From: Phreatobacter aquaticus
GTDB lineage: Bacteria; Pseudomonadota; Alphaproteobacteria; Rhizobiales; Phreatobacteraceae
Direction of reading: 5' to 3'
NCBI RefSeq assembly: GCF_005160265.1
Contig: NZ_CP039865.1
Span: 1,822,828-1,886,827, forward strand
DNA: 64,000 nucleotides
Shown here: one piece after another, positions 51,853 to 61,751 of the stretch
Numbering within the stretch: position 1 is the first letter of the stretch
How the letters are laid out: each line of letters opens with the position of its first letter
Notes under the pieces: generated by a model
The model's database searches: none
What the model saw: the letters and a program-made list of their open reading frames with translations, nothing else
Told to the model about the DNA's origin: nothing
Program-made: the position numbers and the translations under genes

Positions 51853-51881
51853 TGCAGCAATGCTGTTTCTGTCTTGCTGCA
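51853..51881. terminator. Stem-loop after the epimerase-like gene
   Basis: TGCAGCAA (51853-51860) / TTGCTGCA (51874-51881), perfect 8-bp stem with a 13-base loop, just beyond the minus-strand stop at 51890. No clear T-run; a transcription-end hairpin is possible. Confidence 0.45.
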
Positions 51882-51889
51882 ATGCAACA

Positions 51890-52792
51890 TTAGGGGTCCT
51901 GCGGCTCTGCGTGTCCGTCGCCCCCGGCGGCCAATGCCTGGAGCGCCACCCGGAAGTTTGGATGCAACAGGTTAACGCCCAGTTCACCCTTCAACCGGCG
52001 ATTGGCCACTCGCTTGCACTCCCCGTAGAAGCTGCGGCCCATGGGTGACAGGCCGGCCTGCTCGAACGGGATATCGGGCGGCACCGGCACACCCAGAAGC
52101 TCGGCGGCATAGGTGATGACGTCCTGCGCCGGGGAGGGCTCGTCATCCGTGACGTTGACCACCCCGGAATAGCGCCGCTCGAAGCCGGCTAGTACGGCTT
52201 GCGCGATATCATCGACATGGATGCGGTTGAACACCTGGCCCAGCTTGATGATCCGGCGCGCCGTGCCGCGCCTCAGATTGACCAGCGCATTGTTGCCGGG
52301 CCCATAGATGCCGGAGAGCCGAAGGATGGCGACCGGCACGCCATTGGCCTGGCCGAAGGCGGTCCAGGCGCGCTCGGCCTCCAGCCGCTCCAGGCTGCGC
52401 GGACTGACCGGCTTAGGCTCGGTCGTCTCATCGACCCAGCCGCCGTCATGGTCGCCATAGACGCCGACGGTCGAGAGATAGGAGACGGCGCGCAGATGGG
52501 CCGATGACAGCGCAGGCGTGCAGGCCCGCAGGACGGGATCGCCCTGGTCGTTCGGCGGCACCGAGACCAGAACATCGTCGGCCTGCCCGATGGCCTGAGC
52601 CAGGTCGTCGCTCATCCGGCTGCCATCGAACGGGATCACGCTCACCGCCTGGCCGGCCACGCCACTCGCCGTGAGAGCCGCCGCGCGCTCGGCCGAGCGG
52701 ACCGTCGCGATGATCCGCTCGTAGCGTTTGCCCGAGGCGCGCACTGTCGCAACCGACGAATAGCCAAGGCCGAAGATCAGAAGCGTGCTCAT
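51890..52792 (-). CDS. NAD(P)-dependent epimerase/dehydratase-like SDR protein
   Basis: A 300-residue extended-SDR protein of the YeeZ type. ATG 52792 ([13 protein letters not shown]) lies nine bases after AAGGA; a second ATG three codons upstream is too close to it. The glycine motif is F-G-L-G-Y-S rather than GxxGxxG, as in YeeZ-like proteins. Later conserved [18 protein letters not shown] and [12 protein letters not shown]. The start overlaps the queG stop by four bases on the same strand. Role unknown. Confidence 0.82.
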   Translation of the reverse strand: MSTLLIFGLGYSSVATVRASGKRYERIIATVRSAERAAALTASGVAGQAVSVIPFDGSRMSDDLAQAIGQADDVLVSVPPNDQGDPVLRACTPALSSAHLRAVSYLSTVGVYGDHDGGWVDETTEPKPVSPRSLERLEAERAWTAFGQANGVPVAILRLSGIYGPGNNALVNLRRGTARRIIKLGQVFNRIHVDDIAQAVLAGFERRYSGVVNVTDDEPSPAQDVITYAAELLGVPVPPDIPFEQAGLSPMGRSFYGECKRVANRRLKGELGVNLLHPNFRVALQALAAGGDGHAEPQDP

Positions 52793-53895
52793 GTCGTCCA
52801 TTCCTTGAGAACGTCGGGGTCCGTCTCAGACGTAGCTGGCCCGGCCGGCAGCCGCTCCGGCGCGATCTGGCGCAGTGCCCAGATGGCCGCGCCGCGCACC
52901 AGCGGCGAGGGATCGTCGAGCAGGGTGGCGGCGGGTTCGGCAAGGGAAACGTCACTGCTGTTGCCGATGGCGATCAGCACATTGCGGATGAAGCGGTCAC
53001 GGCCGACCCGCTTCACCGGGCTCTTGCTGAACAGGGCCCGGAAGGCGGCATCGTCGAGGATTACGAGATCGGCGAGCCTCGGCCGCTTCAGCGCCGCGCG
53101 GGCGGCAAGCTTCGCCTGCCGGCCAGCTTCGGCAAACTTGTTCCACGGACACACGGCGAGGCAATCGTCGCAGCCATAGATGCGGTTGCCGATCGCCTTG
53201 CGGAATTCCTGCGGGATCGGTCCCTTGTTCTCGATGGTGAGGTAGCTGATGCAGCGCCTGGCATCGAGCTGATAGGGAGCTGGAAAGGCCGCTGTCGGAC
53301 AGATGTCGAGGCAGGCGCGGCACGATCCGCAATGGTCGCGCTCCGGCTGGTCGGGCGCAATCTCCAGGGTCGTCATGATCGACCCGAGGAACAGCCAGGA
53401 ACCGAAGCTGCGCGACACCATGTTGGTGTGCCGGCCCTGCCAGCCGAGGCCGGCGGCGGCGGCCAGCGGCTTTTCCATCAGCGGCGCGGTATCGACGAAG
53501 ACCTTGATCGCGCAGCCGGTCTCGTCCACCAGCCAGCGGCCCACGGCTTTGAGCTTCGCCTTGATCACGTCGTGATAATCGTCGCCCTGGGCATAGACCG
53601 AGATGAGACCGGCCTCGCGATCGGCAAGGCCCTCAAGCGGGTTGGTCTCGGGGCCGTAATTCATCGCCAGCATGATGATGCTGCGCCCCTCCGGCCAGAG
53701 CACTTGCGGAGAGGAGCGCCGTTCCAGCGTCTCTTCCATCCAGGCCATGGAGCCATGATGGCCGGCATCGACGGCTGCCTTGAGTCGCGGCCCGGCATGA
53801 GGAATGGCGTCGGGGGTGGTGAAGGCGACCAGGTCGAAGCCCTCGGCGCGCGCGGCGTCCCGGATCGCGTCGCGCAGCGCCTGGCCGTCGCTCAG
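52789..53895 (-). CDS. queG: Epoxyqueuosine reductase QueG (CTG start proposed)
   Basis: About 368 residues; a B12- and Fe-S-dependent enzyme finishing queuosine synthesis in tRNA. The catalytic Asp (Asp135, in VDTAPLMEK) and two 4Fe-4S clusters are present: C189-x2-C192-x2-C195-x3-C199-P and C242-x2-C245-x3-C249-P. C-terminal HEAT-like repeat ([16 protein letters not shown]). No ATG, GTG or TTG occurs near the expected start; the only upstream ATG (54021) would overlap the GST gene by 130 bases. CTG 53895 fits, with the GST stop forming a CTGA overlap, suggesting coupled non-canonical initiation. Confidence 0.85.
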   Translation of the reverse strand: MSDGQALRDAIRDAARAEGFDLVAFTTPDAIPHAGPRLKAAVDAGHHGSMAWMEETLERRSSPQVLWPEGRSIIMLAMNYGPETNPLEGLADREAGLISVYAQGDDYHDVIKAKLKAVGRWLVDETGCAIKVFVDTAPLMEKPLAAAAGLGWQGRHTNMVSRSFGSWLFLGSIMTTLEIAPDQPERDHCGSCRACLDICPTAAFPAPYQLDARRCISYLTIENKGPIPQEFRKAIGNRIYGCDDCLAVCPWNKFAEAGRQAKLAARAALKRPRLADLVILDDAAFRALFSKSPVKRVGRDRFIRNVLIAIGNSSDVSLAEPAATLLDDPSPLVRGAAIWALRQIAPERLPAGPATSETDPDVLKEWTT

Positions 53896-54578
53896 AAGTC
53901 GAGATCGGCGTAGGTCGCGCTCGCGGGCATTCCGACCACCCGATCGGCCAGCAGCGCCCGGAACGACGGGCGCGACTTCACCTTCGCGTACCAGTCCTTG
54001 GCTGTCTCGTCGTCGGTCCACGGCACATCGCCCAGATAATCGACGACCGACAGATGGGCGGCCGCCACGAGATCGGCGTAGCTCAGTTCGGGACCGGCAA
54101 GCCAGTCGTTCCGCTGCGCGAGCCAGCCGATATAGCGCAGATGGTAGCGGATATTGGCGCGCGCCGCGCGGATGGCGCTGGTGTTCGGGCCGCCGCCGCC
54201 CTGGGTTGGCGGCATGAAGCGCTTGTCGATCTTCTCCGCCACCAGTGGCCCAGAGACCTCCTCGAAGAATTTCACGCCGAACCAGTGCATGAGCCGGCGC
54301 ACCTCGACCCGCTGCACCGGACCGTCTGGCAACAGCTTGCGCTCAGGCGGATGACCGACACTTTCCTCGAAATAGGTGACGATGATCTCGGCGCCGGGGA
54401 TCGCCAGCTCGTCGCTGACCTCCAGCACCGGCGTGGTGCCCTCCGGGTTCAGCCTGAGGAAATCGTCATGCCGCTCCCATGGTTTTGCTTCCGCCATATC
54501 CGTCTCAAGCCCGCGCTCGGCGAGCACCAGCCTGACAAAGCGGGAGTGAGGGCAGAAGAAGCGGTGGTGCAGAAGCAT
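53892..54578 (-). CDS. Glutathione S-transferase family protein
   Basis: A 228-residue GST-fold protein: thioredoxin-like N-domain [19 protein letters not shown] (residues 1-19), [23 protein letters not shown], and an all-helical C-domain. ATG 54578 is chosen; the long open frame further upstream is noncoding and crosses the divergent promoter area. Exact class unclear; the Cys-Pro-His-Ser at 9-12 may be the glutathione-binding site (omega/beta-like). It precedes queG with a four-base CTGA overlap. Confidence 0.88.
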   Translation of the reverse strand: MLLHHRFFCPHSRFVRLVLAERGLETDMAEAKPWERHDDFLRLNPEGTTPVLEVSDELAIPGAEIIVTYFEESVGHPPERKLLPDGPVQRVEVRRLMHWFGVKFFEEVSGPLVAEKIDKRFMPPTQGGGGPNTSAIRAARANIRYHLRYIGWLAQRNDWLAGPELSYADLVAAAHLSVVDYLGDVPWTDDETAKDWYAKVKSRPSFRALLADRVVGMPASATYADLDF

Positions 54579-54783
54579 TCGGTCAAGCCTGGACGGGGCC
54601 GGCAATCGAGGATGCCGGTGTGGTTTTTCCGTGACATGGCAGTCGAGCGGCGCTGCATAGCGGCTTGGAGAGCGAGAAACAACCGCGCGCCTGCTGTGTC
54701 GTTTTGGAAGGGCGACGGTTGTGGTTAACGCTTCGTGAAGGCGCCTGTGGTTGATTCGGCGCGCGGCGCGGGCGGGAGCAGTC

Positions 54784-55587
54784 ATGGACATCGCCAATAT
54801 GGGCAAGGCCCTCATCCTCGGCATCGTCGAGGGTGGAACCGAATTCATTCCGGTCTCGTCGACCGGGCACCTCATCCTCCTCGGCCATTTCCTCGGCTTT
54901 CAGTCGACCGGCAAGACCTTCGAGGTACTGATCCAGCTGGGTGCGATCCTGGCCATCCTGCTGGTCTATTTCTCAAGGTTGTTCGGGGTTCTGCTCTGCC
55001 TGCCGACCGATGCCTGGGCGCGCCGTTTCGTCGTTTCGGTTCTCGTCGCCTTCCTGCCGGCGGCCCTGCTGGGTGCGCTCCTGCACAGCCGCATCAAGGC
55101 GGTGTTCGAGCGCCCGGACCTCGTCTGCGTGGCGCTGATTCTCGGCGGCATCGTGCTGCTTGTCGTCGACCGGCTGAAGCTCGAGCCGAAGGACGACAAT
55201 GCCTTCCGCTTCACGCCCTGGCTCGCCTTCAAGATCGGCATCTGCCAGTGCGCGGCGCTGTTTCCCGGCGTATCACGCTCGGGTGCGACCATTGTCGGCG
55301 CGCTGCTGATGGGCACGACCAAGCGGGCGGCGGCGGAATTCTCGTTCTTCCTCGCCATGCCGACCATGGCGGGTGCCTTCGCCTATGACCTCTACAAGAA
55401 CTACAAGCTGCTCGACTTCGCCGACGCAGCCAATATCGGCATCGGCTTTGTGGCAGCCTTCATCTCCGGTCTGATCGTCGTGCGCTACCTGCTCGACTAT
55501 GTCAGCCGGCACGGTTTCGGGGTCTTCGCCTGGTGGCGGATCATCGTCGGAACGCTGGGGCTCGTTGGTCTGTTCGCCTTCCGCTGA
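54784..55587 (+). CDS. uppP: Undecaprenyl-diphosphate phosphatase
   Basis: A 267-residue membrane enzyme regenerating the carrier lipid undecaprenyl phosphate for wall and polysaccharide synthesis; it gives bacitracin tolerance. Catalytic motifs: [14 protein letters not shown] (16-29) and P-G-V-S-R-S-G-A-T (161-169). About eight helices. ATG 54784 ([10 protein letters not shown]) chosen over an upstream ATG at 54751. It sits divergent from the GST gene. Confidence 0.95.
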   Translation: MDIANMGKALILGIVEGGTEFIPVSSTGHLILLGHFLGFQSTGKTFEVLIQLGAILAILLVYFSRLFGVLLCLPTDAWARRFVVSVLVAFLPAALLGALLHSRIKAVFERPDLVCVALILGGIVLLVVDRLKLEPKDDNAFRFTPWLAFKIGICQCAALFPGVSRSGATIVGALLMGTTKRAAAEFSFFLAMPTMAGAFAYDLYKNYKLLDFADAANIGIGFVAAFISGLIVVRYLLDYVSRHGFGVFAWWRIIVGTLGLVGLFAFR

Positions 55588-55597
55588 AGGCGAACGC

Positions 55598-56560
55598 TCA
55601 GCGCAGCTGTTCTGAGAACTGGCCCTGGCGGCGGAAGCGCCAGAGATAGCTCGGCACGATTGCTTCCACCGATTGCGGATGGATGCCGAGGCCTTCCAGG
55701 GTCCGGCCCTCGGCCTTGGCAGCCTCGCCCACCAGATTGTCGCTCTTCAGCAGTTCCACCTGGTCAACGGTCAGCATGGGCTTCGGCAGAAGCTGCATGA
55801 AGCGCGCGTTGAACGTGGCGGCCCAGAACGGCATGGGCACCAGCAGCCGCTTGCGGCCGGTGGTCGCGCAGATGAATTCCAGGAGCTCGCGGAAGCTCTT
55901 GGGCGCCGGGCCGCCCAGCTCGTAGACCGTGCCGGCCTTGGCCTTGCCATCGACGGCGGCCATCACCGCTTCGGCCACGTCTCCGACGAACACCGGCTGG
56001 AACTTCGTCTCGCCGCCGCCGACCAGCGGCAGGATCGGCATCATCTGCGCCATGCCGGCAAAGCGGTTGAAGAAATCGTCCTCGGGTCCGAACACGATCG
56101 ACGGACGCAGGATGACCGCATCCGGCGCTGCCGCCAGAACCGCGGCTTCGCCGGCCGCCTTGGTGCGGGCATAGTTCGCCGCGCTCTCGGCATCGGCGCC
56201 GATGGCTGAAATGTGGATCAGCTTGGCGCCGGCCTCGGCTGCGGCCTTGGCCACTGTTCCGGCGCCGCGGGCCTGAACCGCATCGAATCGCTGCCGGCCG
56301 GTCTCGTAGAGAATGCCGACGCAGTTGACGACGAACTCGGCGCCCTCGACCGCCTGGCGCACCGAATCCGGATAGCGCAGGTTGGCCTGGACGAAATTGA
56401 TCTGCCCGACGGAGCCGAGCGGCTGGAGGTGGCCGGCAAGATCGGGGCGGCGGACCGCGACGCGGATGCGGAAACCACGCTTGGCGAGTGCGCGGACGAC
56501 ATGGCGCCCGACGAAACCTGAGCCGCCGAATACCGTGACGAGCCGGTCAAACGTCTGCAT
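55598..56560 (-). CDS. Complex I NDUFA9-subunit-like NAD(P)-binding protein
   Basis: A 320-residue atypical SDR. GGSGFVGRHVVRALAKRGFRIRVAVRRPD (~13-41) is the NAD(P)-binding start; IGADAESAANYARTKAAGEAA supplies the Y-x-x-x-K-like pair. Alphaproteobacterial homologues of the mitochondrial NDUFA9 accessory subunit bind NADPH; a role in complex I assembly or respiration is inferred from family naming. No nuo genes are nearby. It converges with uppP, with a ten-base gap. Confidence 0.85.
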   Translation of the reverse strand: MQTFDRLVTVFGGSGFVGRHVVRALAKRGFRIRVAVRRPDLAGHLQPLGSVGQINFVQANLRYPDSVRQAVEGAEFVVNCVGILYETGRQRFDAVQARGAGTVAKAAAEAGAKLIHISAIGADAESAANYARTKAAGEAAVLAAAPDAVILRPSIVFGPEDDFFNRFAGMAQMMPILPLVGGGETKFQPVFVGDVAEAVMAAVDGKAKAGTVYELGGPAPKSFRELLEFICATTGRKRLLVPMPFWAATFNARFMQLLPKPMLTVDQVELLKSDNLVGEAAKAEGRTLEGLGIHPQSVEAIVPSYLWRFRRQGQFSEQLR

Positions 56561-56697
56561 CGCGAACCCCCGTGATTATCCGCAGATTGGCCGCTCTCTA
56601 GTCCATTTCCAGAGAGCCGTACAGGCCCCAAACCGGAACGCCCGCCAGCATCGGCATGGCTGGACGCAGGGCCGATCGCTGTGCACGATAAGAGCCG

Positions 56698-57507
56698 ATG
56701 ATCTCTGTTGAACCTGCCCATCCGCTCCCTGCACCCGGCACCAGCCAACACGCGCTGTCGATCGACGGCGTGCGCCTGGCCTTCGGCGGCGTCCAGGCGC
56801 TCGATGGCGTCACATTCGACATCGCGAAAGGGCGTCTGACGGCGCTGATCGGGCCGAATGGAGCCGGCAAGACAACACTGTTCAACGTCGTGGCCGGCCT
56901 GCTCCGCCCGGATGCCGGCCGCGTGCTGCTCGGCGGCACCGACCTTGTTGGCCTGAAGCCCGAGGCGATCACGGCCAGGGGACTGGTCAAGTCGTTCCAG
57001 ATCGCCCGCGGTTTTCCGAAGATGACCGTCTTCGAGCACCTCATGGTCTATGGCCAGAACCAGCCGGGCGAGCGGCTCTGGCCGGCGTTGGTCGGGGGCG
57101 CTGCCGCCCGCAGGCGGGAACAGGAGCTGGCCGAACGCGCGCTCGGCGTCGCGAAACGGCTGCGGCTTGCCCATGTCATCGACAATCTGGTCACCGCATT
57201 GTCCGGCGGCCAGAAGAAGCTCCTGGAGATCGGCCGCGCGCTGATGGCCGACCCGGCCGTCATCCTGTTCGACGAGCCTGCCGCCGGCGTCAATCCGACG
57301 CTCGCCGAGGAGATCGGCGACGAATTGCGCGCCATCGTCGCCGAGGGCCGTACCGTCGTTCTGATCGAGCACGACATGGCGCTGATCGAGCGCATCGCCG
57401 ATCATGTGATCGTCATGGCGCTCGGCAAGCGGCTGGCCGAGGGTTCGTTCGACGAGGTCCGCGACAATGTCGAGGTTCAGACTGCCTATCTCGGGGGACG
57501 TCGATGA
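56698..57507 (+). CDS. livG: Branched-chain amino acid-type ABC transporter ATPase (LivG)
   Basis: A 269-residue ATPase, first gene of a five-component HAAT operon. Walker A GPNGAGKT (52-59), signature LSGGQKKLLEIGRALM, Walker B VILFDEPAAGVNPTLAEE. The next gene starts with a four-base overlap (ATGA, 57504-57507). Sequence specificity for solute not readable. Confidence 0.93.
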   Translation: MISVEPAHPLPAPGTSQHALSIDGVRLAFGGVQALDGVTFDIAKGRLTALIGPNGAGKTTLFNVVAGLLRPDAGRVLLGGTDLVGLKPEAITARGLVKSFQIARGFPKMTVFEHLMVYGQNQPGERLWPALVGGAAARRREQELAERALGVAKRLRLAHVIDNLVTALSGGQKKLLEIGRALMADPAVILFDEPAAGVNPTLAEEIGDELRAIVAEGRTVVLIEHDMALIERIADHVIVMALGKRLAEGSFDEVRDNVEVQTAYLGGRR

Positions 57508-58223
57508 GCGCCTTCTCGATCGAGGGTCTGGTCGGCGGCTATGGCGCGGCTGACCATGTGGTGAAGGGCGTCGATCTCCAGGCGGCCCCCGGCGAGCTCG
57601 TCTGCATCATCGGGCCGAACGGCGCCGGCAAGTCCACAGTGCTGAAACTGGCCGCGGGCCTGCTCAGCCCGAAGGCCGGTCGTGTCACGGTTGGCGAAAC
57701 GGCCATTGCCAATGCCTCGCCCCAGGCGGTCCTCGCCGCCGGCTTCGTGCTGGTGCCGCAGGAAAAGAACGTTTTCGGCGGCCTGTCGGTCGAGGAAAAC
57801 CTCGCCATGGGCACGCATATGCGGCCGGCGCTGTTCAAGGCACGCCGCGATGCCGTGTTCGACCGACTGCCGCTGCTTGCTGCCCGCCGCCGCCAGCTCG
57901 GCAAGACGCTCTCCGGCGGCCAGCGCCAGCTGCTCGCCATGGGCATTGCCTTGATGGCGGAGCCGAAGGTCCTGGCGCTGGACGAGCCGACTGCCGGTCT
58001 GTCGCCGGTTGCCGCCGACGGCCTGTTCGCCACGATCCGCGGCCTCGCGTCTGGCGATGTCGCGGTCGTCATGGTCGAGCAGAATGCCCTCGAGGCGTTG
58101 ACCATCGCCGACCGCGCCTATGTGCTGGTCGACGGCCGGGTCGCCCGCGAGGGCCGCGCCTCCGATATCGCTGCTGACGACGACATCCGCCGCCTGTTTC
58201 TGGGGGGCCGCAAGGCCGCCTGA
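57504..58223 (+). CDS. livF: Branched-chain amino acid-type ABC transporter ATPase (LivF)
   Basis: A 239-residue ATPase with Walker A GPNGAGKS (37-44), signature TLSGGQRQLLAMGIALM and Walker B VLALDEPTAGLSP. The start overlaps livG by four bases, indicating coupling. Works with LivG. Confidence 0.93.
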   Translation: MSAFSIEGLVGGYGAADHVVKGVDLQAAPGELVCIIGPNGAGKSTVLKLAAGLLSPKAGRVTVGETAIANASPQAVLAAGFVLVPQEKNVFGGLSVEENLAMGTHMRPALFKARRDAVFDRLPLLAARRRQLGKTLSGGQRQLLAMGIALMAEPKVLALDEPTAGLSPVAADGLFATIRGLASGDVAVVMVEQNALEALTIADRAYVLVDGRVAREGRASDIAADDDIRRLFLGGRKAA

Positions 58224-58245
58224 TCGATCAAGAAGGGGAACCAAC

Positions 58246-59454
58246 ATGGCCGCCATCATCACCCGCCGCCGCCTGCTTGCCGGAGCTTCGACCCTTGGCC
58301 TCGGCCTGGTCGCCGCGCCGTCCATCCTTCGGGCTCAAGCCGGTCCGATCCGCATCGGCACGCTCACTCCGCTCACCGGCGCCGGCGGCCAGTACGGCCC
58401 GCTCATGGCCAATGTCGTCAAGGCGGTGGCCGAGGAGGTCAATGCTGCCGGCGGCCTCATCGGCCGTCAGATCCAGGTCATTTCCGAAGACGACCAGACC
58501 AATGCGGAGGCCGGCGTACGCGCCGCCCGCAAGCTGATCGATGTCGACCGCGTTTCCGCCATCATGGGCACCTGGGCCTCGGCGGTCACCACAGCCGTCG
58601 CACCGCTCTGCTGGGAGAGCAAGACGTTCCTGCTCACCGTCTCCGGCGCTGATTCCATCACCCAGCTGCCGCACAATGGCTGGCTTGCCCGCACCCAGCC
58701 GAACACCACCCTGCAGGGCCGCAAGTTCGGCGAGTTCGCGCTGGAGGTCTCCGCCGGCAAGCGGCTCTTCGTCATGATGCCGCAGACGCCGTTCACCCAG
58801 TCGACCTATGCCAACATGAAGGCCGTCTATGAAAAGGCCGGCGGCACGATCGAGTTGATGATCTATGACGACAAGAAGCCGAGCCTGCGCACCGAGGTCG
58901 ATCAGGCCCTGCGCTTCCGCCCGGACTGCATCTTCCTCGGCGGCTACCTGACCGACACGACCGTGCTCGTCCGCGACCTCTATCGCGGCGGCTACAAGGG
59001 CAAGCTGGTCGGTGCCGGCTACGCCATCAACCAGCGGCTCTCGGATGCGGTTGGTCAGCCCGAGGCTCTGGAAGGCGCCTATGGCATGAACCCCTCGCCG
59101 CAGGAGGGTTCGGCTGGCTGGAAGAAGGTTTCCGAGATCATCAAGCAGGCCTCGCCCGATCCGTTCTCCTGCCAGATCTACGACCATGTGAACCTCGCCC
59201 TGATGGCGATGGCGCAGGCCAAGGACGCATCCGGGCAGGCCATTCGCGACAATATCCGCAAGGTCAGCCAGGGCGGCGGCGAGAAGGTCGAGAGCGCGGT
59301 GGCGGGCATCAAGCTGATCGCCGAGGGCAAGAAGGTCGACTATGACGGCGCGTCGGGCCCCTGCGATTTCACCGACACCGGCGACATCTCGGACGTGAAA
59401 TTCCGCTACGAGGAAATCAAGGCCGGCAAGGCAACATTGCTGCGCATCTCCTGA
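58246..59454 (+). CDS. Branched-chain amino acid-type ABC transporter solute-binding protein
   Basis: A 402-residue periplasmic binding protein. The signal peptide is Tat-like: I-T-R-R-R-L-L-A-G-A-S-T, then hydrophobic core to SILRAQ (residue ~29). The Peripla_BP_6 fold follows with GPIRIGTLTPLTGAGGQYG (~30-48) and VIGTWASAVTTAV-like SAIMGTWASAVTTAVAPL. AAGGGGAA lies before ATG 58246. Ligand unknown: amino acids, amides, or aromatic compounds are all possible. Confidence 0.92.
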   Translation: MAAIITRRRLLAGASTLGLGLVAAPSILRAQAGPIRIGTLTPLTGAGGQYGPLMANVVKAVAEEVNAAGGLIGRQIQVISEDDQTNAEAGVRAARKLIDVDRVSAIMGTWASAVTTAVAPLCWESKTFLLTVSGADSITQLPHNGWLARTQPNTTLQGRKFGEFALEVSAGKRLFVMMPQTPFTQSTYANMKAVYEKAGGTIELMIYDDKKPSLRTEVDQALRFRPDCIFLGGYLTDTTVLVRDLYRGGYKGKLVGAGYAINQRLSDAVGQPEALEGAYGMNPSPQEGSAGWKKVSEIIKQASPDPFSCQIYDHVNLALMAMAQAKDASGQAIRDNIRKVSQGGGEKVESAVAGIKLIAEGKKVDYDGASGPCDFTDTGDISDVKFRYEEIKAGKATLLRIS

Positions 59455-59461
59455 TCCGCGC

Positions 59462-60328
59462 ATGCTGTCTGCCATCATCCAGGCCCTGATGAACGGGATC
59501 GTCTCCGGGACGATCCTCGCCGTGCCCGCGATCGGCTTCACCGCGATCTTCGCGGTGCTGCGCTATCCGAACTTCGCCATCGGCGCGCTGGCAACGGTTG
59601 GCGCCTATGCGGGCTGGCTCGCCAACACCAAGCTGGGGCTGCGCATGGAATATGCGCTGCCCTTCGCGCTTGTGGGCGCGGGCGCGGTCGGCCTTGCCGC
59701 CGAGCAGCTGGCGATCCGCCCCCTGAGCAAGGCCAGCGCGCTGATGATGGCGATCTGCTCGCTGGCCGTCGGCATCATCATCGAGAACCTGATCCGGTTC
59801 TTTTTCGGCAATGACCCCCGCGGCTTCGACGTGCCGTTGACCCGCGACGTCCGGTTCTGGGAGCTGCGCATCTCGCCGCAGCAGGTCGAGAATTTCCTGA
59901 TCGCCCTGGCGATCATGACCATTCTCTGGCTCGCGCTGAACTTCACCCGGATGGGACGTGCCATGCGGGCGATCGCCGACAATCCCGATCTCGCCCGCCT
60001 CAAGGGCGTCGAGCCGGCAACCATCTCGGCGATCACCGTGTTTGTCGGCGCAGGCCTTGCCGGCATGGGCGGCATGCTGGTGGCACTCGATACCGCCGCC
60101 GATCCATTGACCGGCTTCCGGCTGGTGCTCTCGGTCTTCGCCGCAGCCGTGCTGGGCGGGCTTGGCTCGATCCCCGGTGCCGTCGGCGGGGCGCTGATCA
60201 TCGGCATGGTGGAAGAGCTCACCGTGCTGCTGATCTCGCCCAATTACCGGACCGCGATCGGCTTCCTGATCATTCTGGGCGTCCTGACCATCAGGCCGGC
60301 CGGCCTGTTCGGCGAGAGGCAGAACTGA
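59462..60328 (+). CDS. livH: Branched-chain amino acid-type ABC transporter permease (LivH)
   Basis: A 288-residue permease with about eight helices: MNGIVSGTILAVPAIGFTAIF and the LivH loop motif GRAMRAIADNPDLARLKGV (seen in ~160-180). Starts seven bases after the binding-protein stop and overlaps livM (TGATG). Confidence 0.93.
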   Translation: MLSAIIQALMNGIVSGTILAVPAIGFTAIFAVLRYPNFAIGALATVGAYAGWLANTKLGLRMEYALPFALVGAGAVGLAAEQLAIRPLSKASALMMAICSLAVGIIIENLIRFFFGNDPRGFDVPLTRDVRFWELRISPQQVENFLIALAIMTILWLALNFTRMGRAMRAIADNPDLARLKGVEPATISAITVFVGAGLAGMGGMLVALDTAADPLTGFRLVLSVFAAAVLGGLGSIPGAVGGALIIGMVEELTVLLISPNYRTAIGFLIILGVLTIRPAGLFGERQN

Positions 60329-61248
60329 TGGTCGGCTATCTCAACTACATCGTGTTCATTCTGGTCGTGGCCGGCGTCTATGCCATGCTGGCGCAATCGC
60401 TGACGCTGTCCTGGGGGCTCGCGGGCCTGGTCAATCTCGGTCTCGTCGGCTTCTTCGCCATTGGCGCCTATGCCTCGGCGATGTCGACCAAATGGGGCGG
60501 CGCGCCGATCGTCATCGGGCTGGTCGCGGCGCTGGCGGCAGGCGCCCTCATGGGGCTCATCGTCACCTTCTCGACACTGCGCCTGCGCGACGACTATCTC
60601 GCCATCGTCACGCTGGGCTTTGCCGAAGTGGTCCGCCTCGTCGCCTCCAACGAGATCTGGATGACCGGCGGCACCGACGGCATTGCCGGTGTGCCGTCCT
60701 TCATTCCGCGCGACTGGGGGCAGGGCTATCACCTGACCATGCTCGCCATCGTCTCGGCCTTCGTCATCGTGCTGCATCTCGGTCTCAAGCGGCTGGCCGA
60801 AAGCCCCTGGGGGCGCGCGCTTCGGGCCATCCGCGAAGACCAGACGGTGGCAGCGGTCGCGGGCAAGCCGGTGGTGCGGTTCAAGGCCGAAGCCTTCACG
60901 CTGGCTGCGGCGGTCGCTGGCCTCGCCGGTGCGATCTATGGCCATTACACCAGCTTTGTCGCGCCCGAGATCTACCAGCCGCTGATCACCATCTACGTCT
61001 TCCTGGCGGTCACCGCCGGTGGCGTCGGCCGTCCGCTCGGCGCTGTTGTGGGCGCCTATCTGCTGGTGATCTTCCTGGAGGCAACGCGCTTCTTCGCCGA
61101 ATTCGTCCCCGGCGTCTCGCCGGTCCAGGCAGCGGCGCTGCGCGAGATCCTGGTCGGGCTGGCGCTCGTCCTGATGTTGCGCTTCCGCCCCGAAGGCCTC
61201 TTCCCCGAACTCAACCAGCGCGCTCCGGCGTCAGGAACAAGCCCATGA
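60328..61248 (+). CDS. livM: Branched-chain amino acid-type ABC transporter permease (LivM)
   Basis: A 306-residue permease: LTLSWGLAGLVNLGLVGFFAIGAY (~21-44), LRLRDDYLAIVTLGFAEVVRLV (seen at ~80-101) and WGRALRAIREDQTVAAVAGK, the cytoplasmic loop. Its stop overlaps the GAF gene start by four bases (ATGA). Confidence 0.93.
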   Translation: MVGYLNYIVFILVVAGVYAMLAQSLTLSWGLAGLVNLGLVGFFAIGAYASAMSTKWGGAPIVIGLVAALAAGALMGLIVTFSTLRLRDDYLAIVTLGFAEVVRLVASNEIWMTGGTDGIAGVPSFIPRDWGQGYHLTMLAIVSAFVIVLHLGLKRLAESPWGRALRAIREDQTVAAVAGKPVVRFKAEAFTLAAAVAGLAGAIYGHYTSFVAPEIYQPLITIYVFLAVTAGGVGRPLGAVVGAYLLVIFLEATRFFAEFVPGVSPVQAAALREILVGLALVLMLRFRPEGLFPELNQRAPASGTSP

Positions 61249-61751
61249 CCGATATCGTCAAGGAACTGTCGGCGGTTGCCGCAGCCCTCACCCAGTCGAG
61301 CGATGCCAAGGCGCTCTATACCGCAGTCGATCATGCCGTGAAGCGGCTGGTCGGCCACAAGCTGTTCACCCTGCTGGTCGTGGTCAATGGTGCCACCCAG
61401 GTCGAGCGCATCTACACCAACGAGCCCGTCGCCTATCCGCTAACCGGCCGCAAGCCAATGGGCGTCACGCCGTGGAGCGACCATGTCCTCGGTGGCCTGA
61501 AGCCCTGGCTCGGCCACAATGCCGCGGATATCCGCTGGGCCTTCCCGGATCACGAGCTGATCGCCAGCCTCGGCTGCGCCTCGTGCATCAACATCCCGGT
61601 CATCCGCTTCGGCACGATGCTCGGCACGATGAACGTGCTGGATGCCGAGAACGCCTATAGCGAGAGCGATGTCGAGACGCTGAAACTGTTCGCGCCTGTG
61701 CTCGCGCTGCCCTTTGCCGAGGCGGCCCGCACCATCGACAAGACCGCCTGA
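61245..61751 (+). CDS. GAF-domain protein ending the ABC transporter operon
   Basis: A 168-residue single GAF-domain protein (residues ~20-160). The fold is visible as SSDAKALYTAVDHAVKRLVG, LFTLLVVV, CINIPVIRFGTMLGTMNVLDAE (residues 114-135). It has C111-A-S-C114, a possible metal or redox site. Its ATG overlaps livM by four bases, so it is translated with the transporter. Role unknown: cytoplasmic sensor, or enzyme of the imported substrate, are both possible. Confidence 0.85.
   Translation: MTDIVKELSAVAAALTQSSDAKALYTAVDHAVKRLVGHKLFTLLVVVNGATQVERIYTNEPVAYPLTGRKPMGVTPWSDHVLGGLKPWLGHNAADIRWAFPDHELIASLGCASCINIPVIRFGTMLGTMNVLDAENAYSESDVETLKLFAPVLALPFAEAARTIDKTA

Noticed and set aside
53896-54021. 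ATG start for queG at 54021
   Set aside because: Would overlap the GST coding region by 130 bases and add 42 residues with no family match.
60492-61244. 251-codon N-terminal extension of the GAF protein
   Set aside because: Runs through livM out of phase; composition is that of a shadow frame.
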